12,145 bases of DNA. Origin: Prevotellaceae bacterium. GTDB lineage: Bacteria; Bacteroidota; Bacteroidia; Bacteroidales; Paludibacteraceae. Every line of letters begins with the position of its first letter. The stretch's first letter is position 1. Where the stretch lies: the NCBI GenBank assembly GCA_031270565.1, contig JAISXJ010000163.1:1-12145 (forward strand), read 5' to 3'. Shown piece by piece: positions 1 through 5,857 of this stretch. The notes under the pieces are model-generated. The model was not told the origin of the DNA. It made no database searches and worked only from the letters and a program-made list of their open reading frames with translations. A program made the translations under genes and the position numbers.

Positions 1-577
1 CCATCAAAACACGGACTGGGCAATTCCCGCCAACAATCCCTGTGTCTCAATGGGCGCCGGCTGGCGCGTTCCTACTCAGGACGAATGGGAACGACTTTGT
101 AATTACGACAGCAATCCGAGTACTGCCGGTGGCAGAGTTCCCGAAGGCACCACTAATATGCCTGTTATCGGTCAGGCTAACACCAGCGCCAATAGAGCCC
201 CCTTGACATGGGTACCTGTCAAGAATGGTAAAGCAACCACTGTTGGTTGGGCTGTTACTAAAGACAATTTGGGCGGTTACGCTGTTTACAAAACAGCTGA
301 CTGGGAGGCTGCTGCAGCAGCCGATTATAAAAACGGCATAAAAAACCTTTACGAAACTGCTGCTCCCGAGCCTGTCTTATTCTTTCCTGCAGCAGGGAAC
401 CGCATAAGCACTGATGGTTCGTTCTCCGCTATAGGTACCTTTGGATTCTACTGGAGCAGTACAAATTGCGGGAACTACTACAATTATCTCGTGCGCTTTA
501 ACAGCACCTACGTGGACCCGAGTGCCAACCTTAACCGTGGGTACGGCTTTAGCGTGCGGTGTGTGAAATCATTATAA
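1..577 (+). CDS. Fib_succ_major (C-type-lectin-like) domain protein, 3' part only
   Basis: The reading frame is already open at base 2, so the gene starts left of the window and the ATG at 50 is internal. About 191 residues are visible. They begin with a DWAIPANNPC segment, followed by the GWRVPTQDEWERLC signature of the Fibrobacter succinogenes major paralogous domain (Fib_succ_major), a family related to C-type-lectin/FGE-like folds. The end, with GFYWSST and then GYGFSVRCVK just before the stop, is the typical C-terminus of that domain. Such proteins are usually exported surface or fimbria-associated proteins in Bacteroidetes, but the signal peptide would lie outside the window. The stretch from about 445 to 572 is rich in AAY, TAY, AGY and ACC codons, as in variable regions of diversity-generating retroelement targets (see findings). 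A hairpin terminator follows the stop codon. Confidence 0.85.
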   Translation, partial: HQNTDWAIPANNPCVSMGAGWRVPTQDEWERLCNYDSNPSTAGGRVPEGTTNMPVIGQANTSANRAPLTWVPVKNGKATTVGWAVTKDNLGGYAVYKTADWEAAAAADYKNGIKNLYETAAPEPVLFFPAAGNRISTDGSFSAIGTFGFYWSSTNCGNYYNYLVRFNSTYVDPSANLNRGYGFSVRCVKSL

Positions 578-591
578 TCTCATCCATTCAG

Positions 592-630
592 AAAAAAGCA
601 AAAGCCTCCGGCAACGGGGGCTTTCTGTTG
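592..630. terminator. Bidirectional intrinsic terminator between Fib_succ_major gene and hemW
   Basis: Bases 601-610 pair with 615-624 to give a 10-bp stem with one G-T wobble, closed by a GCAA tetraloop at 611-614. The left flank is A-rich (592-603). Read on the minus strand this gives a T-rich tail after the stem, so the hairpin can end hemW. On the plus strand it lies 23 bases after the stop of the Fib_succ_major gene and is followed by a poorer T tract. Both genes converge on it. Confidence 0.75.
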
Positions 631-667
631 TGTCCAGAGAGTGGAAGGGCGGGACAATGGCGTTTTC

Positions 668-1795
668 TTAGAGCATCATCAATTCACTCATGATTCGGTC
701 TGAGACAAAAATCCCGCGCTGAGTAAGTCTGAGGTGATTATCGGCTATCTCCAACCAGTGGCAACGGCGGTATATGTCGCTGTTAGTAAGGCAGTAGTCA
801 GTATATTCTTTCCCGAAATAACATTCCAGTTCATCGAGCGCAATCCCTTCTGTTCGTCTCAGAGCGGTAAAGACAAATTCGTTATAGCGTTCACGAACGG
901 AGAGAATCTCCCGTTCCACGACTAAATCTTCACACTCCGTAGCATCGCAGTATCGCTTCACGTCCGCGCAGTTCCATTGCCGCGACACGCCGTCAAAAGA
1001 GTGTGCCGCCGCGCCAAGTCCAAGATAGGAGGCGTTTGTCCAGTATGCGGTGTTGTGTCGGGAATGAAACCCCGGCTGACAGAAGTTGGATATTTCGTAT
1101 TGAATAAAGCCATTCCGGTGCATTGTGTCGAGTAAGAGTTCAAAGAGTTGCAGGGCGATGTCCTCTTCCAGCTGTTGGATTTTCCCCTGTTGCAAAAGGC
1201 GTGTCAGTGGGGTAGTGTTTTCATAAGTTAAACTGTACGCAGAAATATGGGGCACGTTCAACGTCACTGCCTGTTGCAGCGTGGCAGCCCACACGTCCGG
1301 CGTCTGGTGCGGAAGCCCGTAGATAAGGTCAATGCTTATGTTTGCAATGCCGCACTGCTGACACAACTTCACGGCATCAACCGCCTGCCTCGCCGAGTGT
1401 CGCCGGTGAAGAAACTGCAATTCCGTATCGTGAAAACTTTGCACGCCAATACTGATACGGTTTACGCCAAGATGTTTTAAAGAGAGAATCAGAGGCTTGC
1501 TGATGTCGTCAGGATTACATTCAACGGTGATTTCCGTATCGGGAGAAAGCAGAAAACAGCTACGGATGGCGTCAAAGATTTGCACAAAATGGTTTTCCTT
1601 TAACAGTGACGGCGTCCCGCCACCAAAATAAACCGATGCCAAATGATTGTCGGATAAATAATGTCGCCGCATCGCCATCTCTCGGCACAATGCCGCTACA
1701 TAACGATTCTGAAGCTGTAGGCTGGTCTCAGAATAGAAATCGCAGTAAATACAGCGGGTCTTGCAAAAGGGAATATGCAGGTAAAGCGCGGGCAT
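668..1795 (-). CDS. hemW: Radical SAM heme chaperone HemW
   Basis: HemW is a radical-SAM protein related to coproporphyrinogen III dehydrogenase (HemN), but it binds heme and is thought to deliver it to respiratory enzymes in the cytoplasm or at the membrane. With the start used here the protein has 375 residues, a normal HemW length. The opening MPALYLHIPF leads into CKTRCIYC, the CxxxCxxC cluster motif (C11, C15, C18). GGGTPS at 58-63 is the SAM-binding glycine motif. HNTAYW at 247-252 matches the HNxxYW heme-binding motif that separates HemW from true HemN. The frame is open ten codons further upstream to a TTG, but that TTG lies inside the TACCTTTG promoter box at 1823-1830, so the ATG at 1795 is preferred. 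The gene diverges from ispE. Older annotations would call it hemN-like coproporphyrinogen oxidase. Confidence 0.93.
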   Translation of the reverse strand: MPALYLHIPFCKTRCIYCDFYSETSLQLQNRYVAALCREMAMRRHYLSDNHLASVYFGGGTPSLLKENHFVQIFDAIRSCFLLSPDTEITVECNPDDISKPLILSLKHLGVNRISIGVQSFHDTELQFLHRRHSARQAVDAVKLCQQCGIANISIDLIYGLPHQTPDVWAATLQQAVTLNVPHISAYSLTYENTTPLTRLLQQGKIQQLEEDIALQLFELLLDTMHRNGFIQYEISNFCQPGFHSRHNTAYWTNASYLGLGAAAHSFDGVSRQWNCADVKRYCDATECEDLVVEREILSVRERYNEFVFTALRRTEGIALDELECYFGKEYTDYCLTNSDIYRRCHWLEIADNHLRLTQRGIFVSDRIMSELMML

Positions 1796-1822
1796 AACAG
1801 ACAGATGATAATTATTTCGCCA

Positions 1823-1830
1823 CAAAGGTA
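1823..1830 (-). promoter_or_regulatory. Bacteroidetes -7 box for hemW
   Basis: On the minus strand bases 1830-1823 read TACCTTTG, a full match to the Bacteroidetes TAnnTTTG -7 element. It lies 27 bases before the hemW ATG, which leaves a short leader. A TTTG at 1857-1854 could be the -33 element, but its 23-base spacing is on the long side. Confidence 0.65.
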
Positions 1831-1863
1831 CATCCGATAAGGCAATATTCCTGCAAAATAGCT

Positions 1864-1871
1864 TAACTTTG
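1864..1871 (+). promoter_or_regulatory. Bacteroidetes -7 box for ispE
   Basis: TAACTTTG matches TAnnTTTG on the plus strand, 31 bases before the ispE ATG. No clear TTG is seen at the -33 distance. It lies 33 bases from the oppositely directed hemW box, so the two genes are transcribed divergently from a compact region. Confidence 0.55.
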
Positions 1872-1902
1872 TGGCTCGAAAATTACATATCCCCCAAAAT
1901 AT

Positions 1903-2715
1903 ATGGTAACATTTCCTTGTGCAAAAATCAATCTTGCGTTGCGCGTTCTCGACAAACGTCCGGACGGTTATCACAATATTGAAACCCTTTTTTATCCCGT
2001 AACGTCCCTGTGTGACATATTGGAATTTATCCCCGCCGCTCAAACGTCTCTGCGGGTGATTGGAAAAGAGATTGTCGGTAAACAGTATGACAATCTGGTT
2101 ATGCGTGCTTTTCGTCTGTTGCAAAAGGAATATGGTTTGCCGCCTGTTGCCGTTTGTCTCAGAAAGGTAATCCCGATAGGGGCAGGTCTTGGCGGCGGCT
2201 CTTCGGATGCGGCGGCGATGCTGCTAATGCTTAACAACTGGTTTGAACTGCAACTAACCGAAGAGCAACTTAGCGCTTATGCTTCGCAGCTGGGGGCGGA
2301 TTGTGCTTTTTTCATTCATAACAGGGTGGCGTATGCTTCCGGAATAGGAAATATCTTTACAGACGTACCGCTGTCGCTGGCGAATTATCATCTGCTCATT
2401 GTGACGCCGGACATCAACGTATCTACCGTTGAGGCGTATGCCGAAGTTCAACCGCAAGTTTGGGAAAAATCCCTGCAGGAACTTATTACATTGCCTGTTA
2501 ACCGGTGGAAAGAGTGTTGGAAAAATGATTTTGAGCCATCAGTATTTGCCAGACATCCCGAACTGGCGCAGATAAAGGCGACTTTATATGAACTTGGCGC
2601 TTTATATGCTGCTATGTCAGGTTCAGGGTCTTCTGTCTTTGGAATCTTTTCTGCCCCCGTCCCGCCGACAAGTCTCTGTGCGCTGCCTTTTCCCCATACA
2701 CTGTGCAAACTTTAA
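1903..2715 (+). CDS. ispE: 4-diphosphocytidyl-2-C-methyl-D-erythritol kinase
   Basis: IspE is a cytoplasmic GHMP kinase. It phosphorylates 4-diphosphocytidyl-2-C-methyl-D-erythritol with ATP in the non-mevalonate (MEP) pathway to isopentenyl diphosphate. The 270-residue protein starts with MVTFPCAKINLAL, where K8 matches the catalytic lysine of the family. RPDGYHNIETLF (19-30) is the substrate-loop signature. PIGAGLGGGSSDAA (91-104) is the GHMP phosphate-binding loop, and D133 in GADCAFF matches the catalytic aspartate. A GSGSSVFGIF motif near the end is the third GHMP motif. Length and motifs are complete. The ATG follows a -7 box at 1864-1871, with no obvious ribosome-binding site, as is common in Bacteroidetes. 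A methyltransferase gene follows after 43 bases and may be cotranscribed. Confidence 0.95.
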   Translation: MVTFPCAKINLALRVLDKRPDGYHNIETLFYPVTSLCDILEFIPAAQTSLRVIGKEIVGKQYDNLVMRAFRLLQKEYGLPPVAVCLRKVIPIGAGLGGGSSDAAAMLLMLNNWFELQLTEEQLSAYASQLGADCAFFIHNRVAYASGIGNIFTDVPLSLANYHLLIVTPDINVSTVEAYAEVQPQVWEKSLQELITLPVNRWKECWKNDFEPSVFARHPELAQIKATLYELGALYAAMSGSGSSVFGIFSAPVPPTSLCALPFPHTLCKL

Positions 2716-2758
2716 ATGATAACACGAGTAATAATGAATATAATACGGTAAATACACA

Positions 2759-3820
2759 ATGAATTCAGAATTTTTCTCTCTGCCTGAAACGCTGAATGTG
2801 ATATTTCAAAAGGATAACCTTGAAGCCATACGATGTGATATTGACACGTTGCAAAAAGCCATTGCGGAGAGCCATTTGCCGCATGAAGACATTATTTACC
2901 GGCATCAGGAAACGGAGATGAGCGTAGGTGTTGCCTATCTGCTTGCCGAACTTGACCAGATTGCTGCCACACTCACGCTGGAGCGTACAAAATACTATCT
3001 GAAACGGCTTATAAAGGCGCTTGAAAAGGTGAAAACGGGAAAGATAAACGATATAAATCTTAATCGCTGGAAAGAATACGACGACATCTTCACCGACAGC
3101 CTCTGGCTTCTGGACAGACGGGACACTTCGGGCGCTCATAATGCGGGATATTGGGGAAATTTCGTGCCGCAGATTCCCAATCAACTATTACGCCGTTACA
3201 CCAAGCAGGGCGACTGGGTACTAGACACCTTTCTGGGCAGCGGAACGACCCTGATAGAGAGTAAGCGTCTGGGGCGAAACGGCATTGGCATAGAGTTGCA
3301 GCCCGAGATTGCCGCCTTAGCCGCGCGTAATAGCGCCATGGAGAGCAATCCTTTTGATGTGAGAACCGAAGTTGTCACTGCCAATGCCATAGACGTGGAT
3401 TATGGGCGAATATTGGCGCAATGCGGCATTAGCGCCGTGCAGTTCATTCTGATGCATCCGCCTTACTGGGATATTATCAAGTTCAGCAATGACCGAAACG
3501 ACCTCTCAAATGTCTCAACCCTGCATGACTTCCTGACCCAAATGGGGCGTGTCGCCGCAAATGTCTACCGTGTTTTGGAGAAGAAGCGTTTTTGCGCTCT
3601 TGTCATTGGGGATAAATATGCCGGCGGCGAGTGGATACCGTTGGCGTTCTATACGATGCAGGAATTTCTCAAAATCGGTTATACACTCAAGAGTACGATT
3701 ATAAAGAACTTTGATGAAACCAAAGGCAAACTCAACCAACAGGAGTTGTGGCGTTATCGGGCTTTAGTTGGCGGTTTTTATATCTTCAAACACGAATACA
3801 TTTTTCTTTTCCAGAAATAA
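2759..3820 (+). CDS. Putative DNA methyltransferase (N6-adenine/N4-cytosine type)
   Basis: The 353-residue protein has a Rossmann-type SAM methyltransferase core after a largely helical N-terminal part (about 1-110). DTFLGSGTT (from 156) is motif I, the SAM-binding loop preceded by WVL. IGIEL (176-180) fits motif II. HPPYW (233-237) stands where DNA amino-methyltransferases have [D/N/S]PP[Y/F/W]. The YWGNFVPQIPNQLLRRYTK segment (131-149) before motif I resembles the motif X region of PF01555-type enzymes. Motif I precedes motif IV, so the order is alpha- or gamma-like rather than beta. No restriction endonuclease gene is adjacent, so it looks solitary. Substrate (DNA, or possibly RNA) and target sequence cannot be read from the sequence. 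The ATG lacks a visible ribosome-binding site and no -7 box is seen in the 43-base gap, which favours cotranscription with ispE. Confidence 0.75.
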   Translation: MNSEFFSLPETLNVIFQKDNLEAIRCDIDTLQKAIAESHLPHEDIIYRHQETEMSVGVAYLLAELDQIAATLTLERTKYYLKRLIKALEKVKTGKINDINLNRWKEYDDIFTDSLWLLDRRDTSGAHNAGYWGNFVPQIPNQLLRRYTKQGDWVLDTFLGSGTTLIESKRLGRNGIGIELQPEIAALAARNSAMESNPFDVRTEVVTANAIDVDYGRILAQCGISAVQFILMHPPYWDIIKFSNDRNDLSNVSTLHDFLTQMGRVAANVYRVLEKKRFCALVIGDKYAGGEWIPLAFYTMQEFLKIGYTLKSTIIKNFDETKGKLNQQELWRYRALVGGFYIFKHEYIFLFQK

Positions 3821-3850
3821 GACATCACGCAGTTGAAATCGCTTTCTCCC

Positions 3851-3890
3851 TAATAAAAGAGGCTACCAAATTATTTGGCAGCCTCTTCCA
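3851..3890. terminator. Bidirectional terminator between methyltransferase and Omp28-like genes
   Basis: Bases 3857-3870 pair with 3874-3887 in a 14-bp stem with a single A-C mismatch (3865/3879) and a TTA loop. On the minus strand the stem is followed by TTTTATTA, a good tail for ending the Omp28-like gene. On the plus strand it lies about 36 bases after the methyltransferase stop. Confidence 0.7.
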
Positions 3891-3900
3891 ACTGATTCAA

Positions 3901-4020
3901 GGGAATTTCTAAAAATTGCTTTTTCTGCGTTACGCTCTTTCGGTAAAATGCTCATTTACGTTAGTAAACTCCGCTTTTACCTCAATGGCAAGCCTTGAAA
4001 AATCTAATTTTTAGAAGCCC
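3901..4020. repeat. Palindromic repeat-like element
   Basis: TTCTAAAAATT at 3907-3917 is repeated as its exact reverse complement at 4006-4016, with GGG (3901-3903) and CCC (4018-4020) just outside. Inside are nested inverted repeats: GGTAAAA 3942-3948 with TTTTACC 3975-3981, TTTAC 3955-3959 with GTAAA 3964-3968, and the small palindrome GCGTTACGC 3927-3935. Together they can fold much of the segment into a long imperfect hairpin. No long ORF fits it and no target-site duplication is seen. It sits just past the 3' end of the Omp28-like gene. The form is that of a MITE- or REP-like intergenic element, but its copy number is unknown. Confidence 0.5.
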
Positions 4021-4036
4021 TCTCAAGCGAATGAGC

Positions 4037-5689
4037 TTATTCTATGAGACGCTTATAGGCGGCATTATGCACCTCGCATTGCTTGAAATTGGTGGAATTG
4101 TCCGCTATGAATGCTACAATGTACATATTCTTCGGTTCACACGGAATAGCTTTTGGTTTTTTTACGGTAGTACTCTCAGGACCGGTAATACTCTCAGGAA
4201 TGGTATAGGTGTAGCTCTTTGTGTAGGTGCCGATGCTGTTTGGTATGTCATCGCCCCAGATGGGAGTCAGAATCTCGCGAATCGTAAACATGTGCACATA
4301 ATCCGGAATGGTTCCACTCGTGGATTTCTGAGCACCAATGATGCTGTCCTGTACAAGGAACACATTTAATTTGGCATTGGGATAGGCTTTTACAAATTCT
4401 CCCGATACCTCCACCGTTAATTTACGGTTATCGGCATCGTAGGTGGTAGCGCTCAAATCAACGGTTACGAATGACGGTATTTTCAGCAGTTGTTTTACTA
4501 ATGCTGGTGTTGTATACCCCGGATGAATTACCGGAGTATTCTTATCAAGAGAAGGAATAATCCGACGGTCAATCATCATAGAAGGTGCGCCGTTTACGAC
4601 AAACCTTTCTCGATAAGAACGGCTTTTTTCAATGGTGTAGATATCCTCCGCGTACCCCACATGGTGAGCTACTATGGCAACACGTTTGATGCTGTCATGC
4701 GCTGCGGCTTTCATAGCTGCTGCTCCTTCTGGACAATAGACACAGTCAACTCCGGTGAACTCTTCAAAGAGAAGCGTACGGGGGAATGCCGTGCCGAAGA
4801 AAATCTGATTGCCCGAAGCCTGATTATTTGCTGTGCTGTTTGAAACATAGACAGGCTTGGCAGTCAGCGTGAAAGTGATATCCTGCGCTGAGCTATAGGT
4901 GATGTTCGGCAGCGAGAATCGTGCATTTTCACCGTTGGCAAAAGTCTGGTCAATGGTAACGGAATCGGTTTGTGTGCCGTCGGAGTAGGAGATGGTTATA
5001 CCGGATAATTTCTTTACACCATAGTTCGTTACAATACCTGAGATGATATTCTCTTCGCCAAGTTCGAGATAATCCGCATACTGCAAATCGGATATTTGCA
5101 CGTCATAAGGCAATTTGTCGCCGTAATCGCCTCCAATAACAAAGGCTTGCACACTGACGCCGGTTTTTGGAAAGGAAGTAGATAGATGTGCCCACTTCCC
5201 GTCAATAGCATACCAGTCCGCCATACGGCTGGCTTTCTTCAAGTTGGTGTAAGCAAAGGATTTCATTGTAGCATTGTATCCTACAAAAATCTTTTCACCC
5301 TTGGGAATGTCAACAGGCGTATTAAGCGCCACATATTCCCAGCCGTTACCTTTGGGTGTAAATGACTGTTTGTAGATAGGTGTGCCTTCCAGATCTGTGG
5401 TGATAAAGACTTCACAGTTTGTTGCCTCAGGATCGCTTATCCCGACGCGGATAGCAAGAATTTGTGTTCCCTTGTCGGCAATCATCGTGTCAGGAATCTC
5501 TATGGCTCCCGACCATGGGGCGCTGGCGCCGGTGTTTAAGCTGGCAACATCATCAATAGAGTTACCGCACCATGCAACAGCGATAGAAATATCTGTATCC
5601 GACGCAGGAGGATTGGGAGGCTCAGGATTACATGCCGTAAGAACAAGTCCTGCAGCAATCAGTGAATGGAAAATAGATTTAATTTTCAT
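4037..5689 (-). CDS. Omp28-family outer-membrane lipoprotein with CxxC motif
   Basis: The 550-residue protein begins with a lipoprotein signal peptide: K2 and K4, a hydrophobic stretch, then LTAC with the lipidated cysteine at C20 and a Pro-rich linker after it. Residues about 30-190 and 195-300 look like two beta-rich domains. From about 305 the sequence LLFEEFTGVDCVYCPEGAA carries CVYC (316-319), and APSMMIDR follows at 368-375, resembling a thioredoxin-like fold with its cis-Pro loop. YVHMFTIREILTPIWGDD lies near the C-terminus. This is the pattern of the Omp28-related family, named after a Porphyromonas gingivalis outer-membrane protein whose role is poorly defined. The protein is probably anchored in the outer membrane; redox activity is possible but unproven. 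It is likely transcribed alone, from the promoter at 5775-5804 to the terminator at 3857-3887. Confidence 0.85.
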   Translation of the reverse strand: MKIKSIFHSLIAAGLVLTACNPEPPNPPASDTDISIAVAWCGNSIDDVASLNTGASAPWSGAIEIPDTMIADKGTQILAIRVGISDPEATNCEVFITTDLEGTPIYKQSFTPKGNGWEYVALNTPVDIPKGEKIFVGYNATMKSFAYTNLKKASRMADWYAIDGKWAHLSTSFPKTGVSVQAFVIGGDYGDKLPYDVQISDLQYADYLELGEENIISGIVTNYGVKKLSGITISYSDGTQTDSVTIDQTFANGENARFSLPNITYSSAQDITFTLTAKPVYVSNSTANNQASGNQIFFGTAFPRTLLFEEFTGVDCVYCPEGAAAMKAAAHDSIKRVAIVAHHVGYAEDIYTIEKSRSYRERFVVNGAPSMMIDRRIIPSLDKNTPVIHPGYTTPALVKQLLKIPSFVTVDLSATTYDADNRKLTVEVSGEFVKAYPNAKLNVFLVQDSIIGAQKSTSGTIPDYVHMFTIREILTPIWGDDIPNSIGTYTKSYTYTIPESITGPESTTVKKPKAIPCEPKNMYIVAFIADNSTNFKQCEVHNAAYKRLIE

Positions 5690-5731
5690 AATGCAAATGA
5701 TTAATATTAATAATACTGGTATTTAAAACAG

Positions 5732-5770
5732 GTTTATCTGTCACGTACAAAAAATTAGCGACAGATAAGC
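5732..5770. promoter_or_regulatory. Inverted repeat in the 5' leader of the Omp28-like gene
   Basis: TTATCTGTC at 5734-5742 and its exact reverse complement at 5760-5768 form a 9-bp inverted repeat with a 17-base spacer. It extends to 11 bp with one G-T wobble (5732-5742 with 5760-5770). The right arm coincides with the transcription start expected from the -7 box at 5775-5782. The repeat could therefore be a 5'-terminal mRNA hairpin or an operator for a dimeric regulator. Confidence 0.45.
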
Positions 5771-5774
5771 GAGA

Positions 5775-5804
5775 CAAAGGTAAGTAAAAAATGATTACCT
5801 ACAA
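5775..5804 (-). promoter_or_regulatory. Promoter of the Omp28-like gene
   Basis: On the minus strand TTG (5804-5802) is followed after 19 bases by TACCTTTG (5782-5775), a full Bacteroidetes -33/-7 arrangement. The expected start near 5768 gives a leader of about 80 bases before the ATG at 5689. It is the best-formed promoter in the window. Confidence 0.7.
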
Positions 5805-5857
5805 TTATACCCTCGAAATTTTCAATTTATTTAGCAAAAAGGAAGTAATATATCAAA

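Noticed and set aside
1796..1825. Upstream TTG start for hemW (adds ten residues)
   Set aside because: The TTG is part of the TACCTTTG promoter box, and the HemW family normally starts near MPALYLHIPF.
1696..2124. 142-codon minus-strand frame across the hemW-ispE promoter region
   Set aside because: It overlaps the 5' ends of two well-supported genes and both promoters and resembles no known protein.
3901..4020. CRISPR array or insertion sequence at the palindromic region
   Set aside because: There are no regularly spaced direct repeats, no transposase and no target-site duplication.
3995..4369. 124-codon plus-strand frame at the end of the Omp28-like gene
   Set aside because: It is antisense to the Omp28-like coding sequence and starts inside the palindromic element.
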